From assembly GCA_963708545.1 (NCBI GenBank), contig CAVPUD010000096.1:1-16437 (forward strand): DNA of 16,437 nucleotides. Direction: 5' to 3'. The stretch comes from Extensimonas sp963708545 (GTDB lineage Bacteria; Pseudomonadota; Gammaproteobacteria; Burkholderiales; Burkholderiaceae_C). The notes beneath the pieces are model-generated. The model was not told the DNA's origin, made no database searches, and saw nothing but the letters and a program-made list of their open reading frames with translations. Shown here in pieces: positions 7,307 through 15,999 of this stretch; the stretch's first letter is position 1; each line of letters opens with the position of its first letter. The position numbers and the translations under genes are program-made.

Positions 7307-8212
7307 GTGAACAGAGTCGGATTTATCGCTGCGAGCGCCCTGATCGTGCTCGTTTTGCTGAGTTCCATGTTTTTCGTCGTGGACCAGCGCCAGTTCGGCA
7401 TGGTGTATGCGTTCGGCCAGATCAAGGGGGTGATCACCGAGCCGGGCCTGCACTTCAAGCTGCCGCCGCCCTTCCAGAATGTATCCTACCTCGACAAGCG
7501 ACTGCTCACGCTCGACAGCATGGACGCCGAGCCCATGCTCACGGCGGAAAAACAGCGCGTGGTGATCGACTGGTATGTGCGCTGGCGCGTCTCCGAACCC
7601 ACCGACTACATCCGCAACGTGGGCCTCGACGAAAACGCCGGTGCCCTGCAGCTCAACCGCGTGGTGCGCAACGCCTTTCAGGAAGAGATCAACAAACGCA
7701 CCGTGAAGGAACTGCTCTCCTTGCAGCGTGAGGCGCTGATGGCCGACGTGAAGAAAGAAGTGCTTGAGGCCGTGCGCGGCGCCAAGCCCTGGGGCATAGA
7801 TGTAGTGGACGTGCGCATCACGCGGGTCGATTACGTCGAGGCCATCACCGAATCGGTGTACCGGCGCATGGAAGCCGAGCGCAAGCGCGTGGCGAACGAG
7901 TTGCGTTCCACGGGCGCGGCCGAAGGCGAAAAGATCCGCGCCGAAGCCGACCGGCAGCGCGAAATCACCATTGCCGGCGCCTACCGCGACGCGCAGAAAA
8001 TCAAGGGCGAGGGCGACGCCGAGGCCGCGCGCATCTACGCCGAGGCGTTCGGCCGTGACCCGCAGTTCGCACAGTTCTACCGCAGCCTGGAGGCGTACAA
8101 GGCGAGCTTCCACAACAAGAGCGACGTGCTCGTGCTCGACCCAGCCGCGTCCGACTTCTTCAAGGTCATGCGCGGCGGAGCAGGTGCAGCAGCCGCGCCC
8201 GCACGCAAGTGA
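7307..8212 (+). CDS. hflC: HflC, FtsH protease modulator (SPFH/band 7 protein)
   Basis: HflC is the partner of HflK in the FtsH-regulating membrane complex. The 301-residue protein starts at GTG 7307. AGGAG at 7294-7298 overlaps the hflK stop codon, so translation is probably coupled. An N-terminal membrane anchor (about residues 5-24, FIAASALIVLVLLSSMFFVV) is followed by the SPFH start VDQRQFGMVYAFGQIKGV, the band 7 core with WYVRWRV and RVVRNAFQEEINKRTVKELL, and an Ala/Glu-rich coiled-coil region (AERKRVANELRSTGAAEGEK). The conserved AEAFGRDPQFAQFYRSLEAY follows near the end. Length and order are normal. A DUF2065 gene follows after 36 bases, the common betaproteobacterial arrangement. Confidence 0.97.
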   Translation: MNRVGFIAASALIVLVLLSSMFFVVDQRQFGMVYAFGQIKGVITEPGLHFKLPPPFQNVSYLDKRLLTLDSMDAEPMLTAEKQRVVIDWYVRWRVSEPTDYIRNVGLDENAGALQLNRVVRNAFQEEINKRTVKELLSLQREALMADVKKEVLEAVRGAKPWGIDVVDVRITRVDYVEAITESVYRRMEAERKRVANELRSTGAAEGEKIRAEADRQREITIAGAYRDAQKIKGEGDAEAARIYAEAFGRDPQFAQFYRSLEAYKASFHNKSDVLVLDPAASDFFKVMRGGAGAAAAPARK

Positions 8213-8248
8213 GTGTGGGTTCGGTAGCCTTCGCTGGATCGGTGCAGC

Positions 8249-8428
8249 ATGTCGGATTCGCTCTGGACGGCCTTCGCGCTGGTGCTGGTGATCGAAGGGC
8301 TGCTGCCTTTTGTCTCGCCAGCTGCCTGGCGGCGGGTATTTCAGCAAGTGCTGGCCTTGCGCGACGGGCAGCTGCGCTTTTTCGGCTTGCTCAGCATTTT
8401 GCTGGGCCTGGCCTTGCTGACGCTCTGA
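8249..8428 (+). CDS. DUF2065 family small membrane protein
   Basis: This 59-residue ORF encodes two hydrophobic segments: residues 5-24 (LWTAFALVLVIEGLLPFVSP) and residues 44-59 (FFGLLSILLGLALLTL). A short basic and amphipathic link, AAWRRVFQQVLALRDGQLR, joins them. The pattern and its position directly after hflC match the DUF2065 (YjeT-like) family of unknown function, found between hflC and hisZ or purA in many proteobacteria. It is easy to miss because of its length. The GGAT at 8236-8239 is only a weak ribosome binding site; ATG 8249 is the only sensible start. Topology suggests an inner-membrane hairpin. A role with HflKC/FtsH is a guess from location only. Confidence 0.88.
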   Translation: MSDSLWTAFALVLVIEGLLPFVSPAAWRRVFQQVLALRDGQLRFFGLLSILLGLALLTL

Positions 8429-8505
8429 AAACCTGTAGCGTACATGCAGCATGGAGACGGCAGTCACACGGCGTTCACATGAGCGCTCCACGCATCGCCT
8501 GCCGG

Positions 8506-8511
8506 TAGAAT
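8506..8511 (+). promoter_or_regulatory. Putative -10 box of hisZ
   Basis: TAGAAT matches five of six -10 consensus bases and would place transcription start near 8518, giving a leader of about 20 bases. That leader is pyrimidine-rich and has no Shine-Dalgarno sequence. No convincing -35 is visible. It sits in the 109-base gap after the DUF2065 gene. Confidence 0.4.
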
Positions 8512-8537
8512 CCCTTTTTTAACCAAGTCCCCTTCCC

Positions 8538-9725
8538 ATGTCCGCCTGGCTGTTGCCGGATCACATTGCCGACGTCCTGCCCTCCGAAGCCCGGCACATC
8601 GAAGAGTTGCGCCGCGACCTGCTCGACACTGCGCGCAGCTACGGCTACGAGCTCGTCATCCCGCCGCTGGTGGAGCACCTCGACTCTTTGCTCACGGGCA
8701 CGGGCGAGGCGCTCGGCCTGCAGACTTTCAAGCTCGTTGATCAGCTCTCGGGCCGCAGCCTGGGTGTGCGTGCCGACACCACGCCGCAGGTCGCGCGCAT
8801 CGATGCGCACCTGCTCAATCGCCTTGGCGTCACGCGCCTGTGCTACTGCGGTCCGGTGCTGCACACACGCCCCGACAAGCCGCACGCGACGCGCGAGCCG
8901 CTGCAGTTCGGCGCCGAAATCTACGGCCACGCAGGCCAGGAGGCCGACCTCGAGGCGCTGCAACTGGCGCTCGCGTGCCTGCGCGTGGCGCAGGTGCAGC
9001 AGTTGCAGATCGACCTCGCCGACGTGCGCATCGTGCACAGCCTGCTCGCGGACGTGCCGCACGATGCCGCGCTGCTGCAAAGAATCCACGCCGCGCTTGC
9101 CGCCAAGGACGCGGCCGAACTGGCCGCGCTCACGCGCGACTTTCCGCCCCGCTCGCGCGAAGGGCTGCGAGCACTGCCGCAGCTGTACGGCGATGCTGCC
9201 GTGTTGCTTGAGGCAGAAAAAGCATTGCAAGGCGCACAAGGACTGCATAGGCTGCTATCAGATTTGCGCTGGCTGGGCGAGCGCCTGCACGGCGTGCGCG
9301 TGAGCTACGACCTCGCCGACCTGCGCGGCTACGCCTACTACAGCGGCGTGCGCTTCGGCATCTATGCGCCCGGCGCGAGCGACGCGCTCGTGCGCGGCGG
9401 GCGCTACGACGAGGTGGGCGCGGTGTTCGGACGCAACCGGCCCGCCGTGGGCTTCAGCCTGGACTTGAAGCAACTCGTCGCCGTCGTGCCGCCGCGCGCG
9501 CGCAAGGCGGCCATCCGCGCGCCCTGGAATGAATCGCACGACGTGCACGCTGCGATCGCGGCATTGCGCCAGGCGGGGGAAACCGTCGTTTGCGTGCTGC
9601 CCGGGCACGAGAGCGAGATCGATGAATTCCACTGCGACCGTGAGCTGGTGTATGTGGCCGGCGCATGGCGCGTGCAAACCCTGGGCCCGGCAGCGCTGGT
9701 TGCCGATGGCTCCCTCAAGAACTGA
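8538..9725 (+). CDS. hisZ: ATP phosphoribosyltransferase regulatory subunit HisZ
   Basis: HisZ is a catalytically inactive paralogue of histidyl-tRNA synthetase that binds the short form of HisG and permits the first step of histidine synthesis with feedback control. The 395-residue protein starts MSAWLLPDHIADVLPSEARH. It has a class II synthetase motif 2-like segment, VRADTTPQVARIDAH (77-91), and a motif 3-like region, GGRYDEVGAVFGRNRPAVGF. It lacks the C-terminal anticodon-binding domain of HisRS, which separates it from hisS. Position between hflC-DUF2065 and purA is typical of betaproteobacteria. Codons within about 9207-9268 include several rarely used here (AGG, CTA, TCA, GGA, CAA), unlike the rest of the gene. 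There is no Shine-Dalgarno sequence before ATG 8538. Confidence 0.95.
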   Translation: MSAWLLPDHIADVLPSEARHIEELRRDLLDTARSYGYELVIPPLVEHLDSLLTGTGEALGLQTFKLVDQLSGRSLGVRADTTPQVARIDAHLLNRLGVTRLCYCGPVLHTRPDKPHATREPLQFGAEIYGHAGQEADLEALQLALACLRVAQVQQLQIDLADVRIVHSLLADVPHDAALLQRIHAALAAKDAAELAALTRDFPPRSREGLRALPQLYGDAAVLLEAEKALQGAQGLHRLLSDLRWLGERLHGVRVSYDLADLRGYAYYSGVRFGIYAPGASDALVRGGRYDEVGAVFGRNRPAVGFSLDLKQLVAVVPPRARKAAIRAPWNESHDVHAAIAALRQAGETVVCVLPGHESEIDEFHCDRELVYVAGAWRVQTLGPAALVADGSLKN

Positions 9726-9737
9726 ATTGGGTTGGAA

Positions 9738-11114
9738 ATGAAAGCAAGCAAAGGCCGCAACGTGGTCGTGGTCGGCACCCAGTGGGGTGACGAGGGCAAG
9801 GGCAAACTGGTCGATTGGCTTACCGAAAGCGCGCAAGGCGTGGTGCGCTTTCAGGGTGGGCATAACGCCGGGCACACGCTGGTGATAGGCGGCGTGAAAA
9901 CGGCGCTGCACCTGATCCCCAGCGGCATCATGCGCCCAGGGGTCAAGTGCTACATCGGCAACGGCGTGGTGCTCTCGGTGGGCAAGTTGCTCGAAGAGAT
10001 TGCGGGGCTCGAGCGCGCCGGTGTCGAAGTGCGCTCGCGCCTGCGCGTGAGCGGGGCTTGCCCCTTGATTCTGCCTTTTCACGTGGCGCTCGACATGGCC
10101 CGCGAGGCCGCGCGCGAGCAGGGCGGCAGCGAAAAAATCGGCACCACGGGCCGCGGCATCGGTCCCGCGTATGAAGACAAAGTCGCGCGCCGCGCGCTGC
10201 GCGTGCAAGACCTGCGACATCCTGAGCGCTTTGCCGCCAGGCTGCGCGAATTGCTCGCGCTGCACAACCATGTGCTGACGGGCTTCCTTGGTTCGCGCAA
10301 CTTCGACTTCGGCCCTGGCCTGCAGCCGTACCTGCACGACGGCGCGGTGCAGTTCGACGCCGTCTATGAGGAGGCCATGCAGCATGCCGAGCAACTCGCG
10401 CCCATGGAGGCCGACGTCTCGCGCGAGCTCAACGAGGCGCATGCGGCCGACGCCAATCTGCTGTTCGAGGGCGCGCAGGGCACGCTGCTCGACGTCGATC
10501 ACGGCACCTACCCCTACGTCACTTCGAGCAACTGCGTCGCGGGCAACGCCGCGGCGGGCGCGGGTGTGGGGCCGGGGTTGCTGCATTACGTGCTGGGCAT
10601 CACCAAGGCGTATTGCACGCGCGTGGGCGGCGGCCCCTTCCCGACCGAGCTCGACTGGCAGACCCCCGGCACGCCGGGCTATCACATGAGCACCGTGGGT
10701 GCCGAAAAAGGCGTCACCACGGGGCGCAGCCGACGCTGCGGCTGGTTCGACGCGGCGCTGCTCAAGCGCAGCGCGCAGGTCAACGGCCTCTCGGGCCTGT
10801 GCATCACCAAGCTCGACGTGCTCGACGGCCTGCCCGAGCTCATGCTCTGCACCGGCTACGAGCTCGACGGGCGCCAGATCGACATGCTGCCGCTGGGCGC
10901 GGACGAGATCGCGCGCTGCATTCCGCGCTACGAGCGCATGCCAGGCTGGAGCGAATCCACCGTGGGCGTGACCGAATACACCAAGCTGCCCGCAGCGGCG
11001 CGGCGCTACCTCGAGCGCATCGTCGAAGTCACGGGTGTGCCGATCGCGATGATCTCCACGAGCCCCGACCGCGACCACACCATCCTCATGCAGCACCCCT
11101 TCGCGGCGCGCTGA
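9738..11114 (+). CDS. purA: Adenylosuccinate synthetase PurA
   Basis: PurA condenses IMP and aspartate using GTP to make adenylosuccinate, the first committed step to AMP. The 458-residue protein, slightly longer than the ~430 of E. coli, carries the P-loop-like GTQWGDEGKGK (13-23) with the catalytic Asp18, then GGHNAGHT (40-47) with catalytic His46. Also present are the IMP-binding GTTGRGIGPAYEDK (135-148), EGAQGTLLDVDHGTYPYVT, TRVGGGPFPTEL and the loop TTGRSRRCGWFD. ATG 9738 is preferred over the in-frame TTG 9732, since it is six bases closer to the conserved core and an ordinary start. It lies 12 bases after hisZ, suggesting one transcript. A phosphoribosyltransferase gene follows after 35 bases. 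Confidence 0.98.
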   Translation: MKASKGRNVVVVGTQWGDEGKGKLVDWLTESAQGVVRFQGGHNAGHTLVIGGVKTALHLIPSGIMRPGVKCYIGNGVVLSVGKLLEEIAGLERAGVEVRSRLRVSGACPLILPFHVALDMAREAAREQGGSEKIGTTGRGIGPAYEDKVARRALRVQDLRHPERFAARLRELLALHNHVLTGFLGSRNFDFGPGLQPYLHDGAVQFDAVYEEAMQHAEQLAPMEADVSRELNEAHAADANLLFEGAQGTLLDVDHGTYPYVTSSNCVAGNAAAGAGVGPGLLHYVLGITKAYCTRVGGGPFPTELDWQTPGTPGYHMSTVGAEKGVTTGRSRRCGWFDAALLKRSAQVNGLSGLCITKLDVLDGLPELMLCTGYELDGRQIDMLPLGADEIARCIPRYERMPGWSESTVGVTEYTKLPAAARRYLERIVEVTGVPIAMISTSPDRDHTILMQHPFAAR

Positions 11115-11149
11115 ACCGTGCCAAGAGCCTTCCGCCCCGGAGTTTCGAC

Positions 11150-11674
11150 ATGCTGACCGAAGACGGCAAGCACCTGTACGTGAGCTACGACGAGTACCAC
11201 GGCCTCATCGAAAAGCTCGCGCTCAAGATTTACCAGTCGGGCTGGGAGTTCGACACCATCTTGTGCCTTGCACGCGGCGGATTGCGCCCGGGCGACATCC
11301 TGAGCCGCATCTTCGACAGGCCGCTGGCCATCATGTCCACGAGCTCCTACCGTGCCGAGGCTGGTACGGTGCAGGGGCACCTCGACATCGCACGCTACAT
11401 CACCACGCCGCAGGGCGAAATCGCCGGGCGCGTGCTGCTCGTCGATGATCTGGCCGACTCCGGCCAGACGCTCGCGGCCGTGATGGCGCGCCTCAAGCTG
11501 AACTACCAGCCCATCACCGAGCTGCGCAGCGCCGTGATCTGGACCAAGGGCGTGTCCAAGTTCACGCCTGATTATTCGGTCGAATTCCTGCCGACCAACC
11601 CCTGGATTCACCAGCCTTTCGAGGCCTACGACAGCATGGGGCCCGAAAAACTGCTCGAAAAATGGCAGGTTTGA
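11150..11674 (+). CDS. Phosphoribosyltransferase, type I fold, probably purine salvage
   Basis: The 174-residue protein has the type I phosphoribosyltransferase PRPP-binding motif VLLVDDLADSGQTL (95-108) and the pyrophosphate loop LARGGLRPGDIL (40-51), so it transfers a phosphoribosyl group from PRPP to a base. Its size and WTKGVSKFTPDY/NPWIHQPFE features resemble hypoxanthine or xanthine-guanine phosphoribosyltransferases of the Gpt-like type. The base specificity is not readable. The start is ATG 11150 with GGAG at 11139-11142; a longer in-frame reading upstream overlaps purA in another frame and is not coding. Being 35 bases after purA and sharing its direction, it fits a purine operon that joins de novo synthesis with salvage. 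Confidence 0.9.
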   Translation: MLTEDGKHLYVSYDEYHGLIEKLALKIYQSGWEFDTILCLARGGLRPGDILSRIFDRPLAIMSTSSYRAEAGTVQGHLDIARYITTPQGEIAGRVLLVDDLADSGQTLAAVMARLKLNYQPITELRSAVIWTKGVSKFTPDYSVEFLPTNPWIHQPFEAYDSMGPEKLLEKWQV

Positions 11675-11714
11675 GCCCATCCTGTGCGTTTGCGCGCAAA
11701 AATCTGCCGCAGCC

Positions 11715-11720
11715 TATACT
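11715..11720 (+). promoter_or_regulatory. Putative -10 box of thiC
   Basis: TATACT matches five of six -10 bases. The expected start at 11727 falls one base before the first paired base of the TPP riboswitch, which makes the placement convincing. The best -35 candidate, TTGCGC at 11690-11695, has a long 19-base spacer and only the TTG in common with consensus. Confidence 0.55.
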
Positions 11721-11727
11721 TGCCCTT

Positions 11728-11829
11728 GCTCCGGGGTGTGCTGAGGCGCTGAGATGCGGGCGGTTTGCGTGGCAAGCCGGCCTGCGAACCCGACGAACTT
11801 GATCCGGTTCATACCGGCGGAAGAAGAGC
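11728..11829 (+). promoter_or_regulatory. TPP riboswitch (THI element) controlling thiC
   Basis: The aptamer is recognised from its fixed parts in order: a closing stem formed by GCTC 11728-11731 and GAGC 11826-11829, CCGGGGTG at 11731-11738, the pyrimidine-sensing CTGAGA at 11749-11754, and the pyrophosphate-sensing half GAACTTGATCCGGTT followed by ATACCGGCGGA at 11795-11821. It lies about 100 bases before thiC on the same strand, the standard arrangement. Known function of the class is to bind thiamin pyrophosphate and lower thiC expression. In proteobacteria this often works by hiding the ribosome binding site. Confidence 0.95.
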
Positions 11830-11831
11830 CC

Positions 11832-11917
11832 GGTTCTCATCCCGCCGCGCCTGTGCAAGTGGGATGGCCGCAAGTGGTTCATTTCGGAGCAGCCCGTCCC
11901 ACCGGAACCAGGAGACC
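11832..11917 (+). promoter_or_regulatory. Putative expression platform of the TPP riboswitch
   Basis: Two helices share one strand. Helix A pairs 11838-11845 with 11859-11866 (eight pairs including one G-U). Helix B pairs 11859-11867 with 11894-11902 (nine pairs including one G-U). They cannot form together. In addition GGTTCTC at 11832-11838 can pair with GAGACC at 11912-11917, with one bulged T, covering part of the thiC ribosome binding site AGGAG (11910-11914). No terminator T-run is present, so control of translation is the simpler model. The pairings are hand-derived. Confidence 0.4.
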
Positions 11918-11922
11918 TGCCC

Positions 11923-13784
<1,862 letters not shown>

Positions 13785-13788
<4 letters not shown>

Positions 13789-13846
13789 GAGGCTGAGAGT
13801 TTTACCGCGCGGCTCTCAGAGCGTAAACACGTTCTCAGCCTCTCAG
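13785..13846. terminator. Palindrome between convergent thiC and chemotaxis genes, probable bidirectional terminator
   Basis: CTGAGAGGCTGAGA at 13785-13798 is the exact reverse complement of 13833-13846, a perfect 14-pair stem, extended inward by two G-T pairs. The loop is 13801-13830 and contains a smaller hairpin (GCTCT/AGAGC at 13812-13822). Convergent gene ends on both sides suit a shared terminator. No T-run follows the stem on either strand, so it may act as a transcript 3' end stabiliser or a factor-dependent stop instead. Confidence 0.6.
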
Positions 13847-15489
13847 GCCCCGGCGAGCCGCAGCGGCTGGCGCGGGGCGGGTCGCGCGTAGGGCGCATCG
13901 TCGTCCGGTTGGTCAGGCACTCCTGGCAGCACGAAGCGGCTGATCAGGCCCGCGAGCTCCTGCGCCTGGCTGTGCAGGCTGGCCGCGGCGGCGGCGGATT
14001 CTTCGACCAGGGCGGAATTCTGCTGCGTCATGCGGTCCAGCTGCGCCACGGCGCTGTGGATTTGGCCGATGTCGTGGTGCTGGGCCTGCGTGCCGGCGTT
14101 GATCTCGGCCATCATGCTTGCGGCCTGCTCGATCGCGCCGACTATGCGCTGCATGGCGCTGCCCGCCGCTGCGGCGAGTTCCGAGCCCGCCCGCACGCGC
14201 TCGGTCGAGCTGCCGATCAAGGCTTTGATCTCGCGTGCGGCCTCGGCCGAGCGCGTGGCCAGCTGGCGCACTTCGGTTGCCACGACGGCAAAGCCACGTC
14301 CATGCGCGCCGGCGCGCGCGGCTTCCACGGCTGCGTTGAGCGCGAGGATGTTGGTCTGAAAGGCAATGCCGTCGATCACGCCGGTGATTTCTGCGATCTT
14401 GCCCGAGGCCTGGTGGATACCCTGCATCGTGGCCACCATTTGTGTGACCACGCCGCCGCCGTGCCGGGCTTCGGCGGCGGCGTGGCTCGCCATTTCCTGC
14501 GCGCGTTCGGCGGCAGCTGCGGCCTGCGTGACGCGCGCCGTCAGGTGTTCGAGCGCTGCGGCGGTCTGCTGCAGGCTGGCCGCAGCGGCTTCGGTGCGGC
14601 TGGAGAGATCGGCGTTGCCGCTGGCGATTTCCGAGGACGCGCCGCGTATGTTCTGCGCCGACTGGCGCACCTGCGTGACCAGCGCGCGCAGGGCGTCCTG
14701 CATCACGGCGAGCGCGCCCAGCATGCGTCCGGCCTCGTCGTGCTCGTGGCCGGTGATTTCATGGCCCAGGTCGAGCCGGGCCACGCGCTCGGCCGTGGCG
14801 CCCGCGAGCGCAATGGGGTGCGTGATGCGGCGCACCAGCCACAGCGCCAGCAGGCCGCCGAGCAGCAGCGCGAGCGCGCTGAACGCGAGCAATGCCCCGC
14901 GCGCCAGAGCGCTCAGGCGATCGACCTCTGCGGCGGCGATGTCGATGGCCTGGCGTTGCGCCTTGCTCAGCGTTTCGAGCGCGCTCAGCAGGGCGTGCGA
15001 CGCGGGCACAAAGCGCTCGCCATACACCTTGCGTATGCGCTCGGTGAAGTTCGAGTCGCGCGCCGCCACGAGCTCGGCGCGTGCCTGGGCAAAGTCCTTG
15101 CCCGCGGCGTCGATGTGTGCGAGCAGCGCGCGCTCGTCGGCGCTTTGCAGGCGCTGGCCCAACTGCTTCGTGAGCGCGTCATACTGCTGCTGCGTGCTGG
15201 CGATGTCCGCGCCCAGCACCTCGCTGACCTCGGGCTCGGAGCTCAGGGAAATGGCCTTGTAGCGCTCGGCGTTGATGGCCTGCAAGCGGAAGGCATCGGC
15301 CACCAGGCGCTCGTTGCCGATGTTGTAGCGCACCATGTGCTCCGTGGCGCTGCGGATCTGCAGCAGCGACCAGATGCCTATGGCGGTGCCCATCAGCGCC
15401 AGCAACAGCACCGCGGCAAAGGCCCACAGCAACCGTCGGCCCAGGCCGCCCTGTGGTTTTGCGGATACGCGGGAAGAATCATTTGGCAT
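13843..15489 (-). CDS. Methyl-accepting chemotaxis protein
   Basis: This is a transmembrane chemoreceptor that signals through CheW and CheA to the flagellar motor. From ATG 15489 it has 548 residues. Membrane segment 1 is about 20-43 (LLWAFAAVLLLALMGTAIGI) and is followed by a ~150-residue periplasmic helical domain of four-helix-bundle type, so the ligand is unknown. Membrane segment 2 is about 198-219, and HAMP is about 220-272 (RRITHPIALAGATAERVA). The cytoplasmic coiled coil has the signalling tip IDGIAFQTNILALNAAVEAA and GRGFAVVATEVRQLATRSA (about 372-415). The usual Glu in the AGE-x-GRGF motif is Ala395 here. The C-terminus lacks an NWETF-type CheR tether. An in-frame TTG at 15630 would add 47 residues unlike a receptor N-terminus, so I reject it. 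No ribosome binding site is obvious. It converges with thiC. Confidence 0.95.
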   Translation of the reverse strand: MPNDSSRVSAKPQGGLGRRLLWAFAAVLLLALMGTAIGIWSLLQIRSATEHMVRYNIGNERLVADAFRLQAINAERYKAISLSSEPEVSEVLGADIASTQQQYDALTKQLGQRLQSADERALLAHIDAAGKDFAQARAELVAARDSNFTERIRKVYGERFVPASHALLSALETLSKAQRQAIDIAAAEVDRLSALARGALLAFSALALLLGGLLALWLVRRITHPIALAGATAERVARLDLGHEITGHEHDEAGRMLGALAVMQDALRALVTQVRQSAQNIRGASSEIASGNADLSSRTEAAAASLQQTAAALEHLTARVTQAAAAAERAQEMASHAAAEARHGGGVVTQMVATMQGIHQASGKIAEITGVIDGIAFQTNILALNAAVEAARAGAHGRGFAVVATEVRQLATRSAEAAREIKALIGSSTERVRAGSELAAAAGSAMQRIVGAIEQAASMMAEINAGTQAQHHDIGQIHSAVAQLDRMTQQNSALVEESAAAAASLHSQAQELAGLISRFVLPGVPDQPDDDAPYARPAPRQPLRLAGA

Positions 15490-15698
15490 GGTAGAGAACG
15501 CAGGAAGGACGCCGATGCGGCGAGAATGGGCGCGTAGGGCGCCGACGGTCAAGATGGCCAAGGCGCGAGGCGCCTGGCTTGGGGTGGCGAATCCTACTGG
15601 TTGTTTGTGACGAAATGTTTTCGGCTCCAAGGATTTTCAACCCAGATTGTCCATGAGGACGCGGGACGATGGCGCGGCAGTTTGGTCGCGGCTGAGAA

Positions 15699-15720
15699 GC
15701 CCATGGCCGGTGCCATGGGC
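15699..15720. repeat. Perfect 9-bp hairpin in the intergenic gap
   Basis: GCCCATGGC (15699-15707) and GCCATGGGC (15712-15720) pair fully around a four-base loop, CGGT. Eleven bases further on, CGGCC/GGCCG (15731-15745) forms a second five-pair stem with loop AAAAT. There is no T-run after either on the plus strand. Possible roles are a structured small RNA, a protein-binding dyad or the end of an unseen transcript. Confidence 0.6.
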
Positions 15721-15960
15721 GCCGAAGCAGCGGCCAAAATGGCCGGCAGGCGTCCGCCAGCGCCCGCGTAGGTGCGAAGCAACGCCTAATGATTGCAGTT
15801 CGTACACGGCAAAATCCACGCGCAAACTCGCGCAGCAGGCGCAGCAGTGCAGGCAGGGGTTTATGGGGCAGCGATGGATGGGGGCTGAGATTGTGCAACG
15901 AGTGAGGGCTTGGGCGAAAACAGGACGAAATAGACCGGCACAGACCAGTGTCCGCGGTGC

Positions 15961-15966
15961 TAGAAT
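15961..15966 (+). promoter_or_regulatory. Putative -10 box of feoA
   Basis: TAGAAT matches five of six -10 bases, with predicted start near 15973, about 27 bases before the feoA ATG. A -35 at the right spacing is not evident. It overlaps the Fur-like operator by one base. Confidence 0.45.
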
Positions 15967-15980
15967 GAGAATAAATATCA
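15966..15980 (+). promoter_or_regulatory. Fur-box-like operator before feoA
   Basis: TGAGAATAAATATCA matches the Fur 7-1-7 consensus TGATAATNATTATCA at 12 of 14 defined positions and lies in an AT-rich island in otherwise high-GC DNA. It covers the predicted transcription start and ends 19 bases before feoA. Fur with iron would block the promoter, so ferrous iron uptake is expected to rise when iron is scarce. Confidence 0.7.
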
Positions 15981-15999
15981 TTTGTCGATTGACCGTGCC

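Larger units (their letters stand above)
15490..15999. other. Non-coding gap between divergent chemotaxis and feo genes
   Basis: I see no gene in these 510 bases. Short reading frames exist on both strands, but none shows a family motif, a ribosome binding site or the codon bias of the neighbours. It should contain the promoter of the minus-strand chemotaxis gene, though no clear -35/-10 pair is visible for it. It also holds two neighbouring hairpins (15699-15720 and 15731-15745), and at its right end a -10 box and Fur-like operator for feoA. The rest is unexplained. It may contain a decayed gene or a small RNA. Confidence 0.6.

Noticed and set aside
9258..11096. 612-residue minus-strand open frame opposite hisZ and purA
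   Set aside because: Its composition is that of an antisense shadow (Ala, Arg and His runs), and it spans two well-identified plus-strand genes.
13909..15537. 542-residue plus-strand open frame opposite the chemotaxis gene
   Set aside because: The minus strand encodes a complete receptor with membrane segments, HAMP and signalling tip; the plus frame is low-complexity shadow.
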